7,809 bases of DNA from CAYVOX01 sp964453035 (lineage in GTDB: Bacteria > Chloroflexota > Anaerolineae > Anaerolineales > Anaerolineaceae): assembly GCA_964453035.1 (NCBI GenBank), contig CAYVOX010000147.1:1-7809 (forward strand). The letters are read 5' to 3'. Positions 1 through 5,449 of this stretch are shown one piece after another. The stretch's first letter is position 1. Each line of letters opens with the position of its first letter. The position numbers were made by a program, and so were the translations under genes. The notes under the pieces are model-generated. The model made no database searches and was not told the DNA's origin. It was given only the letters and a program-made list of their open reading frames with translations.

Positions 1-40
1 TTGATATCCCGCCTTCTCTAATCTGATGTGTCTGCGTAAA

Positions 41-55
41 ACCCTGCGAAAGGGT
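41..55. repeat. short inverted repeat abutting the -10 element
   Basis: ACCCT and AGGGT form perfect 5-bp arms around a 5-nt centre (GCGAA), and the last base of the right arm is the first T of the TATAAT hexamer. The position would suit a repressor or activator operator for the transporter operon, or a small hairpin from an upstream transcript. Arms this short occur by chance, so the functional reading is weak. Confidence 0.3.
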
Positions 56-60
56 ATAAT
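55..60 (+). promoter_or_regulatory. -10 promoter element (TATAAT) of the transporter operon
   Basis: A perfect TATAAT lies 37 nt before the ATG of the binding-protein gene. No recognisable TTGACA-like -35 box sits 16-18 nt upstream (bases 31-38 read TCTGCGTA), and there is no TGn extension. The promoter may therefore depend on an activator, or the hexamer match may be fortuitous. The expected transcript would start near position 67 and have a leader of about 30 nt containing the strong ribosome binding site. Confidence 0.5.
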
Positions 61-85
61 ATGCATACCCAGATTTACATTCCCC

Positions 86-92
86 AAGGAGG
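86..92 (+). promoter_or_regulatory. strong Shine-Dalgarno site for the binding-protein gene
   Basis: AAGGAGG, a full match to the anti-Shine-Dalgarno sequence, sits 5 nt before the ATG at 98. It decides the start: the reading frame is open back to position 26, but only ATG 98 has this site and gives a protein that begins with a proper lipoprotein signal peptide. No other gene in the window has a comparable site, which fits a much higher demand for the binding protein. Confidence 0.85.
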
Positions 93-97
93 TAAGA

Positions 98-1729
98 ATG
101 AAACGTGTTTCAATCGTCGTCTCTGTCGTTGTGTTGCTTTCAATGCTCCTGACGGCCTGCCAGACCCCTACGCCCATCGTCAAGACCGTTGAAGTGACCA
201 AGCAGGTTGAAGCCACTAAGCTGGTGGAAGTGACCAAGCAGGTTATCGTGACCGCCACACCCCAGCCCACCGCTGCTCCCAAAAAAGGCGGCACCCTCAT
301 CGCCGCTCGCGCCGCCGATGCGACCGGCATGGATCCTCACAAGCAAACCGCCTTCGCATCCTTCCGCGTCATGGAATTGATTTTTGACACCCTGGTGACG
401 TTTGACAAGGACATGAATATCGTTCCTTCGCTAGCCACATCCTGGACCTATAGTGATGGCGGCAAAACCCTCACCATGAAGATTCGCCCCAACGTCAAAT
501 TCCACAACGGCGAAGTCATGACCTCGGAAGATGTCAAATTCTCCTTCGAGCGCATTCTTGATGAGAAAACCGCTGCGGCAGCCCGCTCCAACTTCACCGG
601 TATCACCGCCATCGAAGCCCCCGATGCCAGCACAGTTGTTTTCAAGATGAAAGAAGCCAACGCGGCCATCCTGGCTTCCATGGCGACCGCAAATGCTTCC
701 ATCATCTCCAAGAAACTGGTCAGCGGCGGTGCAGATCCCGGCAAAGAAGTTTTCGGTACTGGACCCTTCAAACTGAACAAGTGGGAACCTGGTAAAACCC
801 TGCTGCTGGATGCCAACAAGGATTATTGGATTGCGGGACTTCCCTATCTTGATCGCATCGACTTCCGCACCATCCCGGACGAAGCCTCTATTCTGGCTGG
901 TCTGCGCGCTGGCACCCTCGACTGGGGTATGATTAATGATCCTCGCGTTGCCATTACTGCCGGTTCAGCCAGCAGCAAGCTCACCATCCAACGTGCTCCC
1001 GCTCTGGCCTATCACGTTCTGCAACTCAATCCTGCCCGCGAAATGTTCAAGAACGTTAAAGTCCGCCAGGCTATTTCCTGCGCTATCGACCGCCAGCAGG
1101 TGCTTGATACCGCCTCCCTCGGCGAAGGTGAAGTCGTCGGTCCTGCCACGCCTCCGTTCTACCGCCTGCCCCTCGACCAGCTCTTCTGCTACAAGAAAGA
1201 TCTTGATAAGTCCAAAGCCCTGCTTGCCGATGCTGGTGTGAAAGAGCTTAAATTCACCATTATCGCCGCAACAGGTGAACCGCCCACAGCCGTTGCAGAA
1301 GCTCAGAACATCCAGTCTCAGCTCAAGGCGCTTGGCATTGAAGCCAAAATCGAAACCCTCGAACTGGGCGTCTATGTTGACCGCTGGCTCAAGGGTGACT
1401 TTGACGCTGCCGTGGCACTCAACGGTGGCAATCCTGATCCGCATGTGATGTTTGTCCGCTACTGGACCTCTACCGGCAACCTGGGCAAAGTCTCGAATTA
1501 CAATACACCCGAAATCGATAAGCTCATGGCTGACGGAATCAACACAACCGATCCGGCTGCCCGCAAGAAGATCTACGATCAAATCCAGCTCAAGCTCACC
1601 GAAGCTGCTCCATGGGTATGGTTGTATGTCGGTTATGAATACCGCGTCACCCAGGGCTATGTCAAAGGTTTCTACCCGCTCTCCAACGGCGCCAACACCT
1701 CCCTCAAAGAAACCTGGCTTAACAAATAA
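98..1729 (+). CDS. ABC transporter substrate-binding lipoprotein, family 5 (oligopeptide/dipeptide type)
   Basis: This 543-residue protein captures a solute outside the cell and delivers it to the permeases encoded just downstream. Residues 1-20 are a lipoprotein signal peptide (KR, then a hydrophobic core) with the lipobox LLTAC, so Cys21 should be lipidated. Residues 22-63 form a low-complexity tether with tandem VEVTKQ-like hexads and a Pro/Thr/Ala tail. The SBP_bac_5 fold follows from about residue 64: the family signature region is near 111-150 (SLATSW, then KIRPNVKFHNGE and SEDVKFSFERIL), with GTGPFKL at 220-226 and a NPDPH segment at 445-449 typical of peptide-binding members. Length is normal for the family. 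Codons are strongly C-ending (ACC, ATC, AAC, CTC), more so than in the downstream genes, which suggests high expression. The ligand cannot be read from sequence; peptides are the default, but nickel, glutathione, opines or sugars occur in the family. The family call is secure; specificity is unknown. Confidence 0.96.
   Translation: MKRVSIVVSVVVLLSMLLTACQTPTPIVKTVEVTKQVEATKLVEVTKQVIVTATPQPTAAPKKGGTLIAARAADATGMDPHKQTAFASFRVMELIFDTLVTFDKDMNIVPSLATSWTYSDGGKTLTMKIRPNVKFHNGEVMTSEDVKFSFERILDEKTAAAARSNFTGITAIEAPDASTVVFKMKEANAAILASMATANASIISKKLVSGGADPGKEVFGTGPFKLNKWEPGKTLLLDANKDYWIAGLPYLDRIDFRTIPDEASILAGLRAGTLDWGMINDPRVAITAGSASSKLTIQRAPALAYHVLQLNPAREMFKNVKVRQAISCAIDRQQVLDTASLGEGEVVGPATPPFYRLPLDQLFCYKKDLDKSKALLADAGVKELKFTIIAATGEPPTAVAEAQNIQSQLKALGIEAKIETLELGVYVDRWLKGDFDAAVALNGGNPDPHVMFVRYWTSTGNLGKVSNYNTPEIDKLMADGINTTDPAARKKIYDQIQLKLTEAAPWVWLYVGYEYRVTQGYVKGFYPLSNGANTSLKETWLNK
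188..259 (+). repeat. tandem hexad repeat encoding the lipoprotein tether
   Basis: Four in-frame 18-nt units encode VEVTKQ, VEATKL, VEVTKQ and VIVTAT (residues 31-54). The 18-nt stretch at 191-208 recurs exactly at 227-244, giving a 36-nt period. Alternating Val and polar residues suggest an extended or coiled spacer between the lipid anchor at Cys21 and the folded binding domain. Repeats of this sort are frequent in Chloroflexota solute-binding lipoproteins and could change length by slippage or recombination. Confidence 0.85.
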
Positions 1730-1754
1730 CCAATTCTTAACTTCAGACTGACTT

Positions 1755-1791
1755 TTCCCCGCTCCCCGCGTTCGCCAAAGGGAGCGGGGAA
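1755..1791 (+). promoter_or_regulatory. perfect 12-bp intercistronic hairpin
   Basis: TTCCCCGCTCCC (1755-1766) and GGGAGCGGGGAA (1780-1791) are exact reverse complements around a 13-nt loop, 26 nt after the stop of the binding-protein gene and 18 nt before the permease start. Nine of the 12 pairs are G-C. It is not followed by a T-run (next bases CAAATCG), so it is not a classic intrinsic terminator. The likely role is to protect the 3' end of the binding-protein message from exonucleases, or to thin transcription into the permeases, as structures between binding-protein and permease genes do in other ABC operons. The role is inferred; the structure is read directly. Confidence 0.8.
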
Positions 1792-1809
1792 CAAATCGAA
1801 GCCTATCGG

Positions 1810-2763
1810 ATGAGAAACTACATCCTAAAACGCCTACTATCGATGATCCCCACCCTTTTGGGGATTTCCATTGTTATCTTTCTGCTTATTCGTCTCATCC
1901 CGGGGGATACAATTAGTGCCATGATTGGCACGCAATATAAATTAACCGAAGCCCAGGCTGCATCCTTGAGAGCCTACTTTGGACTTGATAAATCCATCCC
2001 CGAACAATACTTCATCTGGCTCGGCGCAGCCCTGCAGGGAAATTTCGGCTATTCTGTGCGCTCTGGAACGCCTGTGATGTCTGAAATACTCTCTCGCTTC
2101 CCCCTCACCCTTGAACTGGCGCTGCTGGCAATGGTGATTGCGCTGATTATCGGCATCCCCATCGGTGTACTATCAGCCGTTCGCCGCGATTCGGGCATAG
2201 ATTTGTTCGGTCGTTTTCTTTCTCTCATTGGAATGGCACTGCCCAATTTTTGGATGGGTACGCTGATTATCTATGTGCTTTCCGTTTATTTCAATATTTT
2301 GCCTAATTCCGGTTCGTTTACCGAGTTTTTCACCGAGCCGTTAACCAACCTTGGACAGATGATTTTCCCGGCCATCACCCTTGGTTTTGCTTTTTCAGCC
2401 GCGGTGATGCGCACCACGCGCTCTTCTCTGCTTGATGAACTCAACAAAGAATATGCGCAAACCGCCCGGGCCAAAGGACGCACTGAACGCGCCGTCATCC
2501 TGAGGCATTGCCTTCGCAATACCCTCATCCCCATCATCACCCTGGTTGGTTTTCAGATGGGTTATTTGTTTGGCGGGGCAGTCATCGTGGAGGATGTGTT
2601 CTCCCTGCCAGGCATGGGCCGCCTGTTGCTCGATGCCATCAGCCAGCGCGACTACGCGCTGGTTCAGGGATCGATTATGTTTATAGCCTTTGTTTTCGTG
2701 ATGGTCAATCTTCTGACCGATTTACTCTACGCAATTGTCAACCCACGCATTCGCTATGATTAA
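1810..2763 (+). CDS. ABC transporter permease, DppB/OppB-like
   Basis: This 317-residue inner-membrane protein would form one half of the translocation channel of the peptide-type importer. Residues 1-30 match the standard opening of DppB-type permeases (short basic start, one helix, then RLIPGD at 28-33). A periplasmic segment follows (about 31-97, with FGLD at 57-60 and GNFGYSVRSG at 77-86), then five more helices near 98-122, 132-158, 184-204, 240-262 and 285-310. The EAA loop that docks the ATPase is intact at 214-241 (EYAQTARAKG, then LRHCLRNTLIP). The C-terminus NPRIRYD is typical. Length is normal for the family. ATG 1810 has no good ribosome binding site; the only purine-rich stretch nearby is inside the upstream hairpin. 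Translation is thus expected to be much weaker than that of the binding protein. Family call is secure. Confidence 0.96.
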   Translation: MRNYILKRLLSMIPTLLGISIVIFLLIRLIPGDTISAMIGTQYKLTEAQAASLRAYFGLDKSIPEQYFIWLGAALQGNFGYSVRSGTPVMSEILSRFPLTLELALLAMVIALIIGIPIGVLSAVRRDSGIDLFGRFLSLIGMALPNFWMGTLIIYVLSVYFNILPNSGSFTEFFTEPLTNLGQMIFPAITLGFAFSAAVMRTTRSSLLDELNKEYAQTARAKGRTERAVILRHCLRNTLIPIITLVGFQMGYLFGGAVIVEDVFSLPGMGRLLLDAISQRDYALVQGSIMFIAFVFVMVNLLTDLLYAIVNPRIRYD

Positions 2764-3607
2764 TCTTCGTAAAACACCATTCGGACGCCTTCTCCGGCAT
2801 CGCAGCGGCACGCTCGGTTTATTGATGGTTTTGTTTTTCATCGGTGTCGCCATTTTTGCGCCGGTCATTGCGCCTTACTCCCCCATTGAACAAAACACTA
2901 AGGTTCGCCTCCAGCCGCCGGGCGCCCAATTCGTTTTTGGCACAGACGAGTTTGGCCGGGATGTTCTAAGCCGCCTCATGCACGGAGCAACCAATTCCCT
3001 GCAAGTCTCTCTGATTGCCGTGACTATATCCGGTCTGGTGGGCACCTTTTTAGGACTTATCTCCGGTTACTGGGGCGGCCTCCTGGATAACCTGCTGATG
3101 CGCCTGATGGATTTAATTTTTGCGTTTCCGGCAATGCTGCTTGCCCTGGCAATTTCTGCTGCTTTAGGACCGGGGCTTGGAAACACAATTCTGGCCATCT
3201 CAATCGTCTATTTGCCAATTTTTGCGCGCGTCGCGCGCGGTAGCGTTATGCAAATTAAGCAACTTGAATATATCGAAGCCACGCGTTGTCTCGGCGGTAC
3301 CGACTGGCGCATCCTTTTGAGGCACGTTATGCCTAATTCGCTCACGCCAACCATTGTGCAAATTAGCCTGGCGCTCTCCTGGGCCATGCTCACCGAAGCA
3401 TCTCTCAGTTTTTTGGGGCTTGGCACCACGCCCCCTACCCCATCCTGGGGCGCCATGCTTAACGATGCCCGCCGCCTGATGGAACTTGCCCCCTGGCTGG
3501 CCATCGCTCCCGGCGTCGCCATCATGCTGGGTGTGCTGGGGTTCAACCTTCTTGGAGATGGATTGCGTGATATTCTCGACCCCCGTTTGCGGTCGATGGT
3601 CAAGTGA
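2756..3607 (+). CDS. ABC transporter permease, DppC/OppC-like
   Basis: This 283-residue protein is the second channel-forming subunit, partner of the permease just upstream. It shows an N-terminal helix (about 18-40, ending APVIAPYSP), the DppC hallmark FGTDEFGRDVLSRL at 61-74, then five helices in the transport domain. The EAA loop is well conserved at 171-198 (EYIEATRCLGGTDW, then LRHVMPNSLTP), and the ending LLGDGLRDILDPRLR is characteristic. I chose ATG 2756 because the product then begins just before the basic stretch RKTPFGRLLRHR. A TTG seven codons upstream is possible but unnecessary. The start overlaps the previous gene by 8 nt and has no Shine-Dalgarno site, so translational coupling is likely. 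No ATPase gene follows, which is unusual for this family, where two ATPase genes often come next. Confidence 0.96.
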   Translation: MINLRKTPFGRLLRHRSGTLGLLMVLFFIGVAIFAPVIAPYSPIEQNTKVRLQPPGAQFVFGTDEFGRDVLSRLMHGATNSLQVSLIAVTISGLVGTFLGLISGYWGGLLDNLLMRLMDLIFAFPAMLLALAISAALGPGLGNTILAISIVYLPIFARVARGSVMQIKQLEYIEATRCLGGTDWRILLRHVMPNSLTPTIVQISLALSWAMLTEASLSFLGLGTTPPTPSWGAMLNDARRLMELAPWLAIAPGVAIMLGVLGFNLLGDGLRDILDPRLRSMVK

Positions 3608-3608
3608 T

Positions 3609-4079
3609 ATGGTTGTCCGCCCTCTTCAATCCAAGGATATTCTCCATTGCGCCGATATAATGCTACGCAACCCCCTTTGGCAGCGCTATCAGGTCACATT
3701 GGAATCCGCCAGGCACCGACTTGAAACCGGCTTCAACAATCAGGCTTCCATTTTTGTGGCTGAAGTTGAGAATAAAGTTACCGGTTTTATCTGGTTTGTT
3801 GAGAAAGGCACCTTCTCTCGCAGTGGATACATCATGCTCATTGCGGTTGACCCCAACCTGCACCACTCCGGGGTTGGCCAGGCTTTAATGGCTCACGCAG
3901 AAGGTCTCATGTTCCAGACCTCCAAGGATATTTTTCTCCTTGTCTCAGATTTTAATCTCTCAGCTCAGACTTTTTATAGTAGACTTGGCTATGCGCAATG
4001 CGGCGCAATTCCTGATTATGTCATGCCAGGCATCTCCGAGTTGATTTTTCGAAAATCCAGACCCGCCTTCGTAGAATAA
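3609..4079 (+). CDS. GNAT-family N-acetyltransferase
   Basis: This 156-residue cytoplasmic protein has the layout of a single-domain GNAT enzyme, which transfers acetyl from acetyl-CoA to an amine. VVRPLQSKD at 2-10 is the usual first strand. Motif A, the CoA pyrophosphate loop, is at about 75-94 (IMLIAVDPN, then SGVGQALM), and motif B at about 111-128 has N116, A119, Tyr123 and RLGY. Tyr123 is placed as the usual general-acid candidate. The Q/R-x-x-G-x-G/A signature is altered: the first position is His85. The ending IPDYVMPGISELIFRK is a common GNAT ending. ATG 3609 lies 1 nt after the permease stop, implying coupled translation; the frame stays open far upstream inside the permease gene, but those earlier starts give non-family sequence. 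The substrate is unknown: a small amine, an antibiotic, a peptide or a protein N-terminus all remain possible. Confidence 0.9.
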   Translation: MVVRPLQSKDILHCADIMLRNPLWQRYQVTLESARHRLETGFNNQASIFVAEVENKVTGFIWFVEKGTFSRSGYIMLIAVDPNLHHSGVGQALMAHAEGLMFQTSKDIFLLVSDFNLSAQTFYSRLGYAQCGAIPDYVMPGISELIFRKSRPAFVE

Positions 4080-4082
4080 GGA
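4078..4082 (+). promoter_or_regulatory. Shine-Dalgarno site supporting the TTG start of the MFS gene
   Basis: AAGGA overlaps the stop codon of the acetyltransferase gene and ends 10 nt before TTG 4093. It is the only plausible site in this gap and supports translation starting at the TTG. The spacing is slightly long. Confidence 0.5.
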
Positions 4083-4092
4083 TCCATTCCGA

Positions 4093-5361
4093 TTGTTTCG
4101 CTCACTCAGGCACCCTAATTATCGCCTGTGGTTCTTCGGCTACTCCATCTCCCTTGTTGGCACCTGGATGCAAACCATGGCTCAGCAGGTGCTCGTTTAT
4201 CGCCTCACTGGCTCAGGCGCAGCCCTGGGTTTGATTAACTTCATTGGTCTTATCCCCCTCCTCCCCCTCACCCTGTGGGGCGGCTCCATTGCCGACCGAT
4301 TCCCCAAGCGTAAAGTGATTTTAGTTGTTCAGTGCGTTCTGCTCATTCAAGCTCTGCTACTGGCAATTTTCACATGGTCTGGCATCATTGAAGTCTGGCA
4401 TGTTTACCTTCTTGCTTTCATCATGGGTGCTGCCACCGCTGTAGACCTCCCCACTCGGCAGGCGTTCACAGTTGAAATGGTTGAGGGTAAAGAAGACCTG
4501 GCTAACGCTATTGGGCTCAATTCTGCAATTTTCAATGGTGCCCGCGCATTAGGACCAGCTTTTGCCGGAATTGTGGTTGCCGCCACAGGTGAAGGAACTG
4601 CCTTTTTTATCAACGCGCTCACCTTTCTCTCGGTCATTGCAAGCTTATTGTTGATGAAAAACCTCCCCCCGGTTCGCTCTCGGGCGCAGGGAAGCAGTGT
4701 CACCCAGCATACGCTTGAAGGTCTCCATTACGTTCGCAAGAACCGCACCCTGCTGATATTAATCAGCCTTGTTGCTGTTAGCGCCTTTCTCTCCATGCCC
4801 TATAACACAGTCATGCCCGTCTTCGCCGAAACCGTTCTCAAAGACAGTGCGAGGCCGGTCGTTGAATCTATCTGTAATACTGCGGTAACAGGTCTTCATT
4901 GCCAGGCTCCAGAAGCGCTCCCCCTTGGTTTTCTACTTACTATGGTAGGTTTAGGTGCGGTGGTCGGTGCATTCATCGTCGCCGGTTTACCTTACAACAG
5001 CCGGCGCGGTTTATTTCTCACCATTGGCAACATCGCCTTCCCGGTTGCACTCATTCTCTTCTCACTATCCAAGGATTTTGTTTTTTCACTTTCCATCCTC
5101 TTCTTTGTAGGAATCAGTTTTGTACTGCAAAATGCACTTGCCAACACCCTGGTACAAATGACCTGTCCTGATGAGTTACGCGGGCGCGTGATGAGCGTGT
5201 ACACGCTTGTCTTTCAGGGGATGATGCGCATTGGAGCGTTTCAGGCTGGCGTGATGACCGACTGGATAAGCGCGCCGCTATCGGTTGGCATTGGCGCAGC
5301 CGCCTCCCTGATTTATGGCCTTTTCATCGCGATTCGCACCCCTTCCGTCAGGCGCCTTTAA
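4093..5361 (+). CDS. MFS transporter, MFS_3-type exporter
   Basis: This 422-residue inner-membrane protein is a 12-helix major facilitator, probably a proton-driven exporter. The opening SLRHPNYRLWFFGYSIS and GTWMQTMAQ (residues 4-31) is typical of the MFS_3 (EntS-like) group. The loop between helices 2 and 3 carries a motif-A variant, GGSIADRFPKRK (63-74), and PDELRGRVMSVY (359-370) is the matching loop in the second half. A loop of about 30 residues between helices 7 and 8 contains Cys261 and Cys270, placed outside the cell by topology, and could hold a disulfide. The start is TTG 4093: an in-frame stop lies at 4072-4074, no ATG precedes the first helix, and the next Met is residue 26. It lies 13 nt after the acetyltransferase gene, so it is probably in the same operon. 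Substrate is unknown; drug or siderophore export is common in the group. Confidence 0.93.
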   Translation: MFRSLRHPNYRLWFFGYSISLVGTWMQTMAQQVLVYRLTGSGAALGLINFIGLIPLLPLTLWGGSIADRFPKRKVILVVQCVLLIQALLLAIFTWSGIIEVWHVYLLAFIMGAATAVDLPTRQAFTVEMVEGKEDLANAIGLNSAIFNGARALGPAFAGIVVAATGEGTAFFINALTFLSVIASLLLMKNLPPVRSRAQGSSVTQHTLEGLHYVRKNRTLLILISLVAVSAFLSMPYNTVMPVFAETVLKDSARPVVESICNTAVTGLHCQAPEALPLGFLLTMVGLGAVVGAFIVAGLPYNSRRGLFLTIGNIAFPVALILFSLSKDFVFSLSILFFVGISFVLQNALANTLVQMTCPDELRGRVMSVYTLVFQGMMRIGAFQAGVMTDWISAPLSVGIGAAASLIYGLFIAIRTPSVRRL

Positions 5362-5402
5362 TTTAATTTGCCCATTGATTTTTTAAAATCCCGTGCTATG
5401 AT
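5357..5402 (+). promoter_or_regulatory. sigma-70-type promoter with extended -10 for the M1 peptidase gene
   Basis: TTGATT (5375-5380) and TATGAT (5397-5402) are separated by 16 bp, and TGC directly before the second box makes an extended -10. An A/T-only tract (TTTAATTTAATTT, 5357-5369) lies just upstream of the -35 box, where an UP element would be. The predicted transcription start is near 5409, giving a leader of about 40 nt. This makes the peptidase gene a separate transcription unit from the transporter genes, although read-through from the MFS gene is possible because no clear terminator is visible between them. Confidence 0.7.
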
Positions 5403-5411
5403 GATTCGAAT

Positions 5412-5436
5412 CTCGTCCTCCTGTTCAAAGGATGAG
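5412..5436 (+). promoter_or_regulatory. leader hairpin enclosing a Shine-Dalgarno-like sequence
   Basis: CTCGTCCT (5412-5419) pairs with AGGATGAG (5429-5436), eight pairs with one G-U, around a 9-nt loop. The right arm contains most of AAAGGA (5427-5432), the best ribosome-binding sequence before the peptidase gene, though it ends 17 nt from the ATG, longer than usual. The hairpin would begin within a few bases of the predicted transcript start, so it could stabilise the message or limit ribosome access. The pairing is read directly; the role is inferred. Confidence 0.45.
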
Positions 5437-5449
5437 CTCGAGTTGATCT

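Noticed and set aside
26..97. In-frame N-terminal extension of the binding protein
   Set aside because: It would add 24 residues in front of a complete lipoprotein signal peptide, and the strong Shine-Dalgarno site at 86-92 fixes the start at 98.
965..1582. Long minus-strand open frame (205 codons) antisense to the binding-protein gene
   Set aside because: The sense gene has clear family motifs throughout and mostly C-ending codons, a bias that readily leaves the antisense frame open. The antisense product shows no recognisable domain or signal.
3224..3238. Near-perfect GCGCGCG-T-CGCGCGC palindrome with cruciform or Z-DNA potential
   Set aside because: It encodes the permease segment ARVAR in a conserved position using ordinary GCG/CGC codons, so coding explains it without a DNA-level role.
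3208..3603. Minus-strand open frame (131 codons) antisense to the second permease
   Set aside because: The composition is Arg/Ser/Pro-rich with no family features, and it lies entirely within the conserved DppC-like gene.
3486..3608. Upstream extension of the acetyltransferase frame into the permease gene
   Set aside because: The 41 extra residues do not resemble a GNAT start, and they overlap the conserved C-terminus of the permease in another frame. ATG 3609 gives a standard opening.
5351..5390. Possible terminator after the MFS gene (GGCGCC before an A/T tract; GATTTT-TT-AAAATC dyad)
   Set aside because: GGCGCC is too short to form a stable stem, and the AT dyad has a 2-nt loop and weak pairs. 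The AT-rich sequence is better explained as part of the peptidase promoter.
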